The notes: generated from the letters alone by a model not told the origin. A stretch of DNA of 8,218 bases from Propionibacteriaceae bacterium (GCA_031268065.1 JAIRXX010000181.1:1-8218); one strand, 5' to 3'; positions 1-6,557 are shown, counted from the stretch's first letter. Translations and numbers: made by a program.

Positions 1-251
1 TGGACCGCCTCGGCGTTGAAGGCGTTGGCGGTGCGCACCATCGAGCCGATATTGAAATCGTGCTCCCAGTTTTGAATCGCCACCTGCAGCGGCGAGCGCC
101 GTTCGTCCAAGTCGGCGACGATGGCGTCCAGCTTCCAGTAACGGTAGCCGTCCACCACATTGCGCCGGTCTCCCGCCGCGAGCAATTCGGGATCAAGCCG
201 GGGGTCATCGGGCCAGGGTTGCGGATGCGGGCCTACGCCGGGGTCGCTCAT
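1..251 (-). CDS. TrmH/SpoU-family tRNA/rRNA methyltransferase, N-terminal part (cut by window edge)
   Basis: The 83 N-terminal residues are visible; the rest lies beyond base 1. The residues read as the start of the actinobacterial SpoU (SPOUT-fold) 2'-O-ribose methyltransferase family, with GVGPHPQPWPDDPR at about residues 5-18, NVVDGYRYW at 31-39, and the first SpoU motif NIGSMVRTANAF at 67-78. Asn67 and Arg73 occupy the conserved motif 1 positions. The SAM-binding knot expected at the C-terminus is not in view, so the RNA target (tRNA or rRNA) cannot be told. I chose the ATG at 249-251, preceded by a weak purine-rich GAAGACGAG. An in-frame TTG at 276-278 would add nine residues, and the frame is closed by a stop at 321-323. 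The gene is divergent from the DedA gene. The family call is confident; the exact start is not. Confidence 0.85.
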   Translation of the reverse strand, partial: MSDPGVGPHPQPWPDDPRLDPELLAAGDRRNVVDGYRYWKLDAIVADLDERRSPLQVAIQNWEHDFNIGSMVRTANAFNAEAV

Positions 252-384
252 CGCGTTTATCTCGTCTTCGCTCAGCAACAGCCTTGCCCCTTTCTGCGAT
301 CTTCGTCCAAGTCGGCTGGGTCACCCACCGCTTGCCAGTTCGCCGCGAATCAGGCGATTGGCCGGGAAACCGACAATGGCAGGC

Positions 385-390
385 TACCCT
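385..390 (+). promoter_or_regulatory. Candidate -10 box (TACCCT) of the DedA gene, possibly leaderless
   Basis: The intergenic region 252-399 separates divergent genes and must hold both promoters. TACCCT fits the actinobacterial TANNNT -10 pattern and ends nine bases before the DedA ATG at 400, so transcription would start at or almost at the start codon. No TTGACA-like -35 box lies at normal spacing (TTGGCC at 358-363 is 21 bases away), and there is no Shine-Dalgarno sequence near the ATG. A short palindrome TGGGTcACCCA lies at 317-327. I could not assign a promoter for the leftward methyltransferase gene. This is inference from a six-base match. Confidence 0.35.
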
Positions 391-399
391 TGAACCATC

Positions 400-1149
400 A
401 TGGGAATACAACTCACCTTCTGTCTGCTGCCCTTATTGTTGCCGGATTGGCTCGATCCCGAGTGGATCATCACCGCTTTGGGCAACTGGGCGCTCTGGGG
501 GGTTGCCTTCATCATCTTCGCGGAGTGCGGACTCTTCTCCATCCTGCCCGGAGATTCGCTGCTCTTCACCGCCGGGATGTTCGTCGCCCTTGGCTCGATC
601 AGTTTTGGCGGCCTGCCCAGCGGATGGGTGCTGGCGCTTTGCTGCGCCATCCTCACCGCTGCGGCGATTCTGGGGAACGTCACCGGCTACTGGCTGGGAG
701 CGCTCATCGGGCCGCCGATCTTCAAACCCCGGAAGGGTTTTTGGGGCAAGGTTTTCAACCCCAAATACGTGGCGCTCACCCATGACTTCTTCGAGAAATA
801 CGGCAACCGGGCATTGATCTTGGCCCGCTTCGTCCCGCTGGTACGCACCTTCGTCACCCTGGTGGCCGGGATCAGCCGGATGCAATTCGGCAAGTTCATC
901 ACCTATACGGCCATCGGCGGGGTGTGCTGGGCCACCGGAGTTACGGTCCTGGGCTACTTCCTCGGCACGATCCCCTTCATCCATGAGAATATCGAGGCGG
1001 CGCTGGTGCTGATCGTGGCGGTGTCGCTGGTCCCGATGGGGATCGAATACCTGCTCCAAGTCCGCCGCAAACGGGCCTCGGTGGAATCCGGCCAAGTGGA
1101 ATCCGGCCAGGTGGAATCCGGCCAGGTGGAATCCGACCAATCGGCCTAA
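400..1149 (+). CDS. DedA-family (VTT/SNARE-associated) integral membrane protein with C-terminal VESGQ repeats
   Basis: The 249-residue product belongs to the DedA/VTT family of inner-membrane proteins, several of which are flippases or proton-dependent transporters needed for envelope homeostasis. Family signatures are [16 protein letters not shown] (41-56; acidic residues Glu42 and Asp52), GNVTGYWLG (92-100) and [10 protein letters not shown] (142-151; Arg143 and Arg149 six residues apart, as in the essential arginines of E. coli YqjA). Hydrophobic stretches lie near 31-65, 76-103, 166-192 and 198-215. The tail is cytosol-like and charged (VRRKR at 221-225) and ends in three VESGQ units and one VESDQ from a DNA tandem repeat. 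The ATG at 400 is the first start after an in-frame stop at 391-393. It lacks a clear Shine-Dalgarno sequence. The gene converges on trxB and its stop codon overlaps that of trxB. The substrate is unknown. Confidence 0.88.
   Translation: MGIQLTFCLLPLLLPDWLDPEWIITALGNWALWGVAFIIFAECGLFSILPGDSLLFTAGMFVALGSISFGGLPSGWVLALCCAILTAAAILGNVTGYWLGALIGPPIFKPRKGFWGKVFNPKYVALTHDFFEKYGNRALILARFVPLVRTFVTLVAGISRMQFGKFITYTAIGGVCWATGVTVLGYFLGTIPFIHENIEAALVLIVAVSLVPMGIEYLLQVRRKRASVESGQVESGQVESGQVESDQSA
1081..1140 (+). repeat. Four in-frame 15-bp tandem repeats at the 3' end of the DedA gene
   Basis: There are four consecutive copies of a GTGGAATCCGGCCAR unit. Units 2 and 3 are identical, unit 1 differs only in its last base, and unit 4 has GACCAA in place of GGCCAG. 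Because 15 is divisible by three, copy-number change would keep the frame and simply lengthen or shorten a hydrophilic acidic tail (VESGQ x3, VESDQ). Two codons (Ser, Ala) and the stop follow. The near-identity of the units suggests recent expansion by slippage or recombination, so copy number may vary between strains. Confidence 0.95.
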
Positions 1150-2078
1150 CCGGCGCGCAGGAAGGCCTCCGCGTCCAAGGCGGCTTTGGCGCCGCTCCCG
1201 GCGGCGACCACGGCCTGCCGGTATTGCGGGTTGACCAGATCGCCGCAGGCGAAGACTCCCGGCAGGTTGGTCGCGGTGCTGGGGTGGCGCACTTTGACGT
1301 AACCGGACTCGTCCAACTCGATTTGGCCCTGGACCATTTGGGAACGCGGCACCGCCCCGATGGCGATGAACACCCCGGAGACCGGCAGCTTGGTTTCGCT
1401 CCCGGTGATGGTGTCGGTGAGGGTGAGCGATTCAACGGTATTCGCCCCGTTTATGCCGCTGACTAGGGAATTCCAGGCAAAAGCTATCTTCGGGTCCGAC
1501 TCGGCCCGGGCCACTTCGATCTTCTCGGCCCGCAAAGCATCCCGCCGGTGGACGATGGTGACCGACTTGGCGAAACGGGTGAGGAAGAGCGCCTCTTCAA
1601 TCGCGGAGTCGCCTCCGCCGACCACGGCCACGTCTTTGTCTCGGAAGAAGAAGCCGTCGCAGGTGGCGCACCAGCTCACCCCGTGGCCGGTGAGGCGTTC
1701 TTCACCGGCCAGGCCGAGTTTGCGGTAGCCCGCCCCGGTCGCCAGGATCACCGCTTTGGCGTGGTGTTCTTTCCCTTCGGAATCGACCACCAGTTTCGGG
1801 TCAGCGGCCAAATCGAGCGAAACCACATCATCGGTTACGATCTCGGCGCCGAACCGCTCGGCCTGCCCGCGCATTTTCGCCATCAGGTCGGGGCCGAGGA
1901 TGCCCTCTTCGTAGCCGGGGTAGTTTTCGACGTCGGTGGTGGTCATCAGCGCCCCGCCCCAATCCAGCGCGCCTTCAAACAGCAGCGGCTTCAGCCCGCC
2001 GCGGGCGGCGTAGATTCCAGCGGTGTAGCCAGCCGGTCCCGAACCGATGATGATGACTTCACGGGTTTCCATATCCAT
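1146..2078 (-). CDS. trxB: Thioredoxin reductase (NADPH, FAD-dependent)
   Basis: The 310-residue product reduces thioredoxin with NADPH through FAD and an active-site disulfide in the cytoplasm. Seen are the FAD-binding GSGPAG (12-17), the NADPH-domain GGGDSA (154-159), the redox pair Cys137/Cys140 in WCATCDG, HRRD at 177-180 (basic residues typical of NADPH preference) and the FAD-site ACGDLV near 277-282. Length and domain order (FAD, NADPH, FAD) are normal for low-molecular-weight bacterial TrxB. The ATG at 2076-2078 has GGAGG five bases upstream; ATGs at 2070-2072 and 2088-2090 are alternatives. The frame stays open upstream to about 2363, but that extension runs through the neighbour's terminator and coding region, so it is not credible. 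No trxA is adjacent; the downstream neighbour is the convergent DedA gene, with overlapping stop codons. Confidence 0.95.
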   Translation of the reverse strand: MDMETREVIIIGSGPAGYTAGIYAARGGLKPLLFEGALDWGGALMTTTDVENYPGYEEGILGPDLMAKMRGQAERFGAEIVTDDVVSLDLAADPKLVVDSEGKEHHAKAVILATGAGYRKLGLAGEERLTGHGVSWCATCDGFFFRDKDVAVVGGGDSAIEEALFLTRFAKSVTIVHRRDALRAEKIEVARAESDPKIAFAWNSLVSGINGANTVESLTLTDTITGSETKLPVSGVFIAIGAVPRSQMVQGQIELDESGYVKVRHPSTATNLPGVFACGDLVNPQYRQAVVAAGSGAKAALDAEAFLRAG

Positions 2079-2083
2079 CCCTG

Positions 2084-2088
2084 CCTCC
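2084..2088 (-). promoter_or_regulatory. Ribosome binding site of trxB (GGAGG)
   Basis: GGAGG on the minus strand ends five bases before the ATG at 2078. This spacing favours that start over the ATG at 2088-2090, which overlaps the Shine-Dalgarno itself, and over the ATG at 2070-2072, which would have an 11-base spacing. Confidence 0.7.
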
Positions 2089-2097
2089 ATGCCGAGC

Positions 2098-2127
2098 ACT
2101 CTACCGCTCTTGGCAAGACGCCGTGAA
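2098..2127 (-). promoter_or_regulatory. Candidate sigmaA-type promoter of trxB
   Basis: On the minus strand, TTCACG (complement of 2122-2127) and TAGAGT (complement of 2098-2103) are separated by 18 bases. Each matches four of six consensus positions for -35 and -10. Transcription would begin near 2091, giving a leader of about 13 bases that carries the GGAGG. The -35 box overlaps the U-tract of the upstream gene's terminator by two bases, so one gene ends where the next promoter begins. A stress operator could also be present, but I recognise none. Confidence 0.5.
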
Positions 2128-2180
2128 AAAAACGATGGCCCTGGCGGTTGCCGCGCAAGCGGCAGCTCGTCAGGGCCATC
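2126..2180 (-). terminator. Rho-independent terminator of the CoA-transferase gene
   Basis: On the minus strand, a perfect 10-bp outer stem (GATGGCCCTG at 2134-2143 pairing with CAGGGCCATC at 2171-2180) encloses an inner perfect 6-bp stem (2149-2154 with 2159-2164, 4-base loop). A run of seven Ts (complement of 2126-2132) follows the outer stem after a single G. It begins 35 bases after the TGA of the CoA-transferase gene at 2216-2218. The T-tract is on the minus side only, so it terminates leftward transcription. Confidence 0.88.
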
Positions 2181-2183
2181 GCA

Positions 2184-2212
2184 CCCGCCTAGGCGGGCCG
2201 GTCCGCAACCGG
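2184..2212. repeat. Two adjacent short palindromes between the CoA-transferase stop and its terminator
   Basis: CCCGCCTAGGCGGG (2184-2197) is a perfect 14-base palindrome with no loop. It is followed directly by CCGGT-ccgca-ACCGG (2198-2212), a 5-bp stem with a 5-base loop. They lie between the stop codon and the intrinsic terminator, so the 3' end of this mRNA may fold into a chain of hairpins, possibly protecting it from 3' decay. No function is shown. Confidence 0.6.
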
Positions 2213-2215
2213 AGA

Positions 2216-3724
2216 TCAGGCTTTCATGGAACCAGTTTCCAGGAAACGGATGTGGAAGTCCAACGCCTCGCGCAGGATATGCGGGGTGTGCTGGCTGTTC
2301 GCCGTCGCCACCGCGCGGTTGTAGTAGTCCCAAAGCTGCTCTTTGTAGTCCGGGTGGGCGCACTTCTCGATGATCAGCTTGGCCCGCCGGGCCGGACCCA
2401 TCCCGCGCACATCGGCCAAGCCCTGCTCGGTGATGACCACATGGGTGTCATGCTCGGTGTGGTCGTGGTGGGAAACCATCGGGACGATCGCGGAAATGGC
2501 GCCGCCCTTGGCGGTGGAAGGCGTCACGAATGCCGAAATGTAGGCGTTGCGGGTGAAGTCGCCCGAGCCGCCGATGCCGTTCTGCATCCGCGAACCCATG
2601 ATGTGGGTGGAATTCACGTTGCCGTAGATGTCGGCTTCGATCAGGCCGTTGCAGGCGAGCACGCCGAGTCGGCGGATAACCTCGGGATGGTTGGAGATGT
2701 CCTGCTGGCGCAGCACAATCGTCTTGGAGTAGTCCGCCGCCTTGAGATTCATCTTGGTCGCGTAGTCCGGGCCGAGTGAGAACGCCGTCGCGGAGGCGGC
2801 CACCAGCTTTCCGGCGTCGATCAAGTCGACCATGCCGTCTTGGATCACTTCGGTGTAAGAGGTCAGATTCTCGAATTTGCTGTCCAGCAGCCCGGAAAGC
2901 ACCGCGTTGGCGATATTGCCCACCCCAGATTGCAGCGGGAGCAGATTCTTCGGCAACCGGCCCTGCTTCACTTCGTTCTCCAGGAAATCGAGGTAATAGC
3001 TCGCTATTTGCTTGGAGTCTTCGTCCAATGGCTTGAACGGGGTGTTGCGGTCCACGTCGTCGGTTTCGACTACGGCCACCACTTTGTCAAAGGGAATGTT
3101 GTAATACTGCTGGCCGATTCGCTGTCCGGCTTCGGTGATCGGGATCGGGGTGCGGTCGGGCGGCAGGGCCACGCCGTACCAGAGGTCGTGCATCCCCTCC
3201 AGGCCCATCGACATCCACGAATTCACTTCCAGGATGATCTTGTCGGCGGCTTCCATCCAGGAGACGTTGTTCCCAACCGACGAGGACGGGATAAGCCGCT
3301 CATCGGCGGTGATGGCGGTCAGCTCGATGACTGCCACGTCCAGCTTGCCGTAATGCCCGCTGCACACCTGCGGCCCGGAATGGGAAAGGTGGGCGTCAAC
3401 GTATTCGGCGGCGCCCTCGTTGATGCGTTTGCGCATGTCCGGATCGGATTGGTAAGGCATCCGCAGCTTTATGCCGTTCACCTGTGCCAACGAGCCGTCG
3501 AGCGCTGGAGCGGTGGACGCGCCGGTCAGCACTCCCACTTGGAATTCTTCACCGCGGTCGTGGGCGGCCTTGATCTGAGCTGCGAGTGCTTCTGGCACGG
3601 CTTTGGGGTATCCAGAGCCAGTGAAACCGCTGACGCCAATATTCATACCGGGTTTGATGATTTTGGCTGCGTCTTCGGCGGACATCAACTTACTGCGCCA
3701 CTTTTCGCTTGCTACGCGGGACAT
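2216..3724 (-). CDS. Class I acetyl-CoA hydrolase / succinate (propionate, acetate) CoA-transferase
   Basis: The 502-residue product has full length for the class I CoA-transferase family (Cat1, AarC, Ach1, propionyl-CoA:succinate CoA-transferase). These enzymes move CoA between succinate and acetate or propionate through a glutamyl-CoA thioester. Seen are [16 protein letters not shown] (33-48), the oxyanion-loop GVGNIANAV (267-275), the predicted catalytic Glu292 in SYTEVIQDG (289-297), [10 protein letters not shown] (385-394) and [12 protein letters not shown] (433-444). The ATG has GAGGAG five bases upstream (complement of 3730-3735). The gene stands alone, with its own terminator at 2126-2180. 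In propionic fermenters such an enzyme releases propionate and recharges succinate in the Wood-Werkman cycle. Acetate activation or overflow is the main alternative, and sequence alone cannot fix the acyl partner. Confidence 0.93.
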   Translation of the reverse strand: MSRVASEKWRSKLMSAEDAAKIIKPGMNIGVSGFTGSGYPKAVPEALAAQIKAAHDRGEEFQVGVLTGASTAPALDGSLAQVNGIKLRMPYQSDPDMRKRINEGAAEYVDAHLSHSGPQVCSGHYGKLDVAVIELTAITADERLIPSSSVGNNVSWMEAADKIILEVNSWMSMGLEGMHDLWYGVALPPDRTPIPITEAGQRIGQQYYNIPFDKVVAVVETDDVDRNTPFKPLDEDSKQIASYYLDFLENEVKQGRLPKNLLPLQSGVGNIANAVLSGLLDSKFENLTSYTEVIQDGMVDLIDAGKLVAASATAFSLGPDYATKMNLKAADYSKTIVLRQQDISNHPEVIRRLGVLACNGLIEADIYGNVNSTHIMGSRMQNGIGGSGDFTRNAYISAFVTPSTAKGGAISAIVPMVSHHDHTEHDTHVVITEQGLADVRGMGPARRAKLIIEKCAHPDYKEQLWDYYNRAVATANSQHTPHILREALDFHIRFLETGSMKA

Positions 3725-3729
3725 GCTCT

Positions 3730-3735
3730 CTCCTC
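3730..3735 (-). promoter_or_regulatory. Ribosome binding site of the CoA-transferase gene (GAGGAG)
   Basis: GAGGAG lies five bases upstream of the ATG at 3722-3724 within a purine-rich run. It supports that start, which also gives the usual N-terminus for the family. Confidence 0.7.
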
Positions 3736-3768
3736 GTCTTTGGTTATGGGCTTATCGCGTACCTGGCT

Positions 3769-3774
3769 AGGCTA
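3769..3774 (-). promoter_or_regulatory. Candidate -10 box (TAGCCT) for the CoA-transferase gene
   Basis: The 157-base gap 3725-3881 must contain this gene's promoter. TAGCCT on the minus strand fits TANNNT and would give a leader of about 40 bases. No good -35 is present at 16-18 bases. Just upstream, TTTTC-t-GAAAA (3791-3801) is an 11-base AT-rich dyad in an otherwise GC-rich stretch and could be a regulator site. I see no T-tailed terminator for the upstream DUF1015 gene in this gap, so read-through is possible. Confidence 0.3.
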
Positions 3775-3881
3775 CCGGTTTTGCGCCGACTTTTCTGAAA
3801 ATGACCAAACAACCCCTCTTGGCCCGATGCCTGCGCCATTTGGCGGTATCAGCCGCCCAGCCGCCCCCAAGCCCCGGAGGC

Positions 3882-5171
3882 TCAGTTGGCGGTCTGGGGC
3901 CAGGCGGCGCCGGTGGGCCGGATGACGAGGCCGGTGCGCAATTTCGGGGTGAAGAAAGTCGATTTCGGCGGCATCAGCAACCGCTGCCTGGCGGTGCGCC
4001 TGATTTCGTCCAGGCTGGTGGGGCGGATCAACACCCCGGCGGTGTAGCCGCCCGAGCCGACCGCTTGCAGCATTTCGCCCAAGCCGTGTTGGTAGCTGAC
4101 GTTCAGTCCGGCGCCGCTCTCGGATTCCGCCATCGGACGCAGAGCATGCTCTAGGAGTGCTCCATCGATGTCGCGCACGCCGGGGAAGGCGCCGTCCTTG
4201 GGGGTCAGCCATTCCGCCTGCCCGTCAGGGTGCAGCAAGAGCAACCGGCCCAGTTCCGCCATCTGCGCCAACGTCTGCGGGCCGGGTTTGCCGTCCAGCG
4301 GCGCGATGGCGAAGGACGCGGAGAGCACGCCGCGCAGGTGCTCCAGGCAAACGCCGGAGTAGAGCCGGTGGATCGCCTCTATCGACAATTGCCCGTCCAC
4401 CAATTCGTTGACGAAGGCCAGCGTGTATTCCGCCGCGCTGTCGCTGCTCCCGGTGGCGGCGCGAACTTCGTCGCGGTAGCTGCGCGAGATGGAATAGCGG
4501 TGGTGTCCGTCCGCGATGAGCACGTCATCGGCGGCCAGGATGGCGGTTATCGCGGCGATCCGATCCGGGTCGCTGATCCGCTCCACCCGGTGCGTTACGC
4601 CGTCAACGGCCAATTCCCCGACGAATTCGCCCGGTTCGGCCAGGGCTGCGGTCAGCCCCTCCGCCAGCGACAGCCCCCAGACCGGGGAGAGGTTTGCCGA
4701 GGTGGCCCTGGTCAGGTCGAGCCGGTCGCTCACCGCTTTCGGGGTGATCCGCTCGTGCGGGAGCACGGTGGTGCTCCCTGGTCGGTGCTCCGTGTCCGCG
4801 TCCACCACTTCCAGCCCGCCGAGCACGCCAACGATCTCCCGCGCCGCCCCGGAAGAGTCGGTGAAAGCCATCCGGTAGCAGGTGTACGAGGGCAGCTCGT
4901 CCAAAACGAGCACGCTCTCGGCGATCCAAGCCTGGAAAGTCTCGGCGGCTCGCGCGTAGGGGTCGTCGCCCTCCGCAGCGGCGAAGGCGAGGCCCGGCCG
5001 GGAGAGGTCGCCGCCCGCCGGGATGTCGATATGGGTGATGTTGTGCGGGTCGAGCGCCTTCAGCCTGGCAATGTCGCTGTCGGAGAGCACGTCGTAGGGA
5101 GGGGCGATGACATTCGGCAAATCGATGTCCGGCGCGTAGCGGTAGGCCCGGAAAGGCGCGAAAGCTGGCAT
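3882..5171 (-). CDS. DUF1015 family protein, function not established
   Basis: The 429-residue product matches the DUF1015 family from its N-terminal FAPFRAYRY (4-12) and IAPPYDVL (22-29), through LPHERI (137-142), to the hallmark LIADGHHRYSISRSY (218-232) and the C-terminal MPPKSTFFTPKLRTGL (400-415). No signal peptide or membrane segment is seen, so it should be cytosolic. Conserved His, Asp and Glu residues suggest an enzyme. A link to ParB/sulfiredoxin-fold free serine kinases has been suggested for related proteins, but I cannot test it here. I start at the ATG 5169-5171, because family members begin right before the FxPFRAxRY motif. An in-frame GTG at 5199-5201 would add ten residues and has no better ribosome site. 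Upstream are nested inverted repeats and a tandem repeat; downstream is the CoA-transferase gene. Confidence 0.85.
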   Translation of the reverse strand: MPAFAPFRAYRYAPDIDLPNVIAPPYDVLSDSDIARLKALDPHNITHIDIPAGGDLSRPGLAFAAAEGDDPYARAAETFQAWIAESVLVLDELPSYTCYRMAFTDSSGAAREIVGVLGGLEVVDADTEHRPGSTTVLPHERITPKAVSDRLDLTRATSANLSPVWGLSLAEGLTAALAEPGEFVGELAVDGVTHRVERISDPDRIAAITAILAADDVLIADGHHRYSISRSYRDEVRAATGSSDSAAEYTLAFVNELVDGQLSIEAIHRLYSGVCLEHLRGVLSASFAIAPLDGKPGPQTLAQMAELGRLLLLHPDGQAEWLTPKDGAFPGVRDIDGALLEHALRPMAESESGAGLNVSYQHGLGEMLQAVGSGGYTAGVLIRPTSLDEIRRTARQRLLMPPKSTFFTPKLRTGLVIRPTGAAWPQTAN

Positions 5172-5203
5172 GGGTGCCAGCGTACCCAAAGGACGTGGCA
5201 CCC
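5164..5203. promoter_or_regulatory. Nested inverted repeats over the DUF1015 start codon and candidate -10 box
   Basis: GCTGGCA-tggg-TGCCAGC (5164-5181) is a perfect 7-bp inverted repeat that contains the start codon (complement of 5169-5171). GGGTGCCA (5172-5179) is also a perfect 8-bp inverted match to TGGCACCC (5196-5203), so the middle arm can pair either way. TACGCT on the minus strand (complement of 5179-5184) fits a -10 box and sits seven bases before the ATG, which would make the mRNA leaderless. In that case the repeats act as DNA operator half-sites (TGGCA or TGCCA, three times). If transcription starts further upstream, they form alternative RNA hairpins, one of which hides the AUG. 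Confidence 0.55.
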
Positions 5204-5215
5204 CACCACTTTGCT

Positions 5216-5276
5216 AGACCCGGCAGACCCGGCAGACCCGGCTAGACCCGGCTAGACCCGGCCAGACCCGGCCAGC
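5216..5276. repeat. Intergenic tandem repeat, AGACCCGGC units with 9- and 10-base spacing
   Basis: Six exact copies of AGACCCGGC start at 5216, 5225, 5234, 5244, 5254 and 5264, followed by a shortened copy AGCCGG from 5274. The first three are head to tail with no spacer; later ones are separated by a single T or C. The array ends three bases before the beta-glycosidase stop codon (complement of 5280-5282) and precedes the DUF1015 gene. It has no spacers of CRISPR kind and no strong internal palindrome apart from CCGGCCAGCCGG at its right end. It may be a variable-number repeat. Confidence 0.9.
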
Positions 5277-5279
5277 CGG

Positions 5280-6554
5280 TCAGTTCACCCGGTACGAGCA
5301 CGGGGCCACCCAGCGTTGGTAGGCGTCTTCGCTAACTTGCCCATTGGCGATTATGTCGGCGTAGAAGTCAGCCGAATCGCGCCAGACTCGCTGCTGGGTT
5401 TCGTAGTCGAGGCCGATCAGCCCGAAGCGCGGCCCTTCGCCCTCGGCCCATTCCCAGTTGTCGATGAAGGACCAGTGGTAGTAGCGCTCGATGGGCAGGC
5501 CTGATCCCACGATCTGGGCGAGGTGGTCGTGAATGAAGAGCGGGCGGAAGGAGTCGTCGGCGTTGGCGGTGCCGTTTTCGGTGATGTAGATCGGGCCGGG
5601 GTAGTCCTTGTTGATGCTCCGCGCCAATTCGACCAGGCCCTGCGGATAGATCTCCCAGCCCAGGTCGTTCACCGGGACGCCCCGGCCTGGCCCTTCCCGC
5701 AGGCCGCGCACTTCCGAGGGGGAGTAATAGTTAATGCCTTGGAAGTCGTAATACTTCCCTGGGCGAACATATTGCGGCTGCTTCAGCGGCGCCCAGAAGC
5801 GCCCAACGCTCATCGCCCGCACCGCCGCCGTCTGGAATAGGTATTCCATGCCGTGGCTGGCCACCTGGTCCACCGGGTGCCATTTCCGCGCCGGGCGGAA
5901 GGAGCGCAGGTGGTGGGCCACCCCAACCTTCGCGTCCGGCACCATGTCGTGGATCAGCTTGTAGGCGATGATGTGCGCGTAGGCCATGTGTTCTATCACC
6001 CGGACGGCTTCCGGCAACGACCTGTGTCCGGGCGGCCACTCTTCGGACAGGTAGGACTTGACCGCGTACACATTCGGTTCGTTGATGGTCACCCAGTCGG
6101 TGACCAGGCCCTGAAACGCTTCCACCACCCGGTAGACGTAGCGCTCGAAAACTCCGATGGTGTGCGAACGCGCCCAGGCCCCGGTGCTTTCCAGCCAGCC
6201 GGGGTTGTTGAAGTGGTGCAGCGTCACCAACGGCGTGATCCCGGCTTCGCGCAGTTTAGTCAGCTCGTCCACATAGTGGTCAAGCGCCTCCGCCGAGTAG
6301 ACCCCCGGCGCCGGTTCGATACGCGCCCATTCCAGGCCCATCCGGTAGTGCTTGACGCCGAGCCGGTTCAGCAGTTCGATATCTTCATCCACGCGGTTCC
6401 AGTGGTCCCCGGCGCGGGCGGGGCTGGAGCTATCAGCGATCCGACCAGGCATTTTGGCCCATCGATGCCAATTGGTGTCGATCTGGCCGCCTTCGATCTG
6501 GGTCGCCGCGGTGGCAACCCCCAGCTCAAGCCCGTTGAGTGAGAATGTGGACAT
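5280..6554 (-). CDS. Glycoside hydrolase family 1 beta-glycosidase (beta-glucosidase-like)
   Basis: The 424-residue product is a retaining family 1 glycosidase, slightly short for the family (usually about 440-480). The acid/base is Glu159 in TINEPN and the nucleophile is Glu326 in YITENG. Glycone-binding residues are present: Gln19 in ATQIEGG, His113/His114 in TLHHFNNPGW, Tyr276/277 in GINYY, and Trp361, Glu368 and Trp369 in WSFIDNWEW. The WEW pattern fits unphosphorylated beta-glucosides or galactosides rather than 6-phospho-sugars. There is no signal peptide, so it is intracellular. The start is fixed by AAGGAGG three bases before the ATG. No sugar transporter or regulator gene is adjacent, so its substrate supply is unclear. 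It is divergent from the dikinase gene and followed by the tandem repeat. Confidence 0.93.
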   Translation of the reverse strand: MSTFSLNGLELGVATAATQIEGGQIDTNWHRWAKMPGRIADSSSPARAGDHWNRVDEDIELLNRLGVKHYRMGLEWARIEPAPGVYSAEALDHYVDELTKLREAGITPLVTLHHFNNPGWLESTGAWARSHTIGVFERYVYRVVEAFQGLVTDWVTINEPNVYAVKSYLSEEWPPGHRSLPEAVRVIEHMAYAHIIAYKLIHDMVPDAKVGVAHHLRSFRPARKWHPVDQVASHGMEYLFQTAAVRAMSVGRFWAPLKQPQYVRPGKYYDFQGINYYSPSEVRGLREGPGRGVPVNDLGWEIYPQGLVELARSINKDYPGPIYITENGTANADDSFRPLFIHDHLAQIVGSGLPIERYYHWSFIDNWEWAEGEGPRFGLIGLDYETQQRVWRDSADFYADIIANGQVSEDAYQRWVAPCSYRVN

Positions 6555-6557
6555 GAT

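Noticed and set aside
2079..2363. A 95-residue N-terminal extension of the thioredoxin reductase in the same open frame.
   Set aside because: It would run through a strong intrinsic terminator and into the CoA-transferase coding region. TrxB normally begins a few residues before the GSGPAG motif, and GGAGG marks the start at 2078.
3791..3801. TTTTCtGAAAA dyad upstream of the CoA-transferase gene as a named operator.
   Set aside because: An 11-base AT palindrome is too short and too common in type to assign to any regulator. It is kept only as a remark on the promoter.
3835..3881. Possible terminator after the DUF1015 gene.
   Set aside because: Only weak 4-bp GC-rich hairpins are present (for example CGCC-attt-GGCG) and no T-run follows on the minus strand.
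5172..5201. GTG start that adds ten residues to the DUF1015 protein.
   Set aside because: No ribosome site precedes it, and family members start directly before the FxPFRAxRY motif. The ATG at 5171 is preferred, though the GTG is not excluded.
5216..5276. CRISPR-like array.
   Set aside because: The units are 9 bases with at most one base between them. There are no spacers of 25-40 bases and no cas genes nearby.
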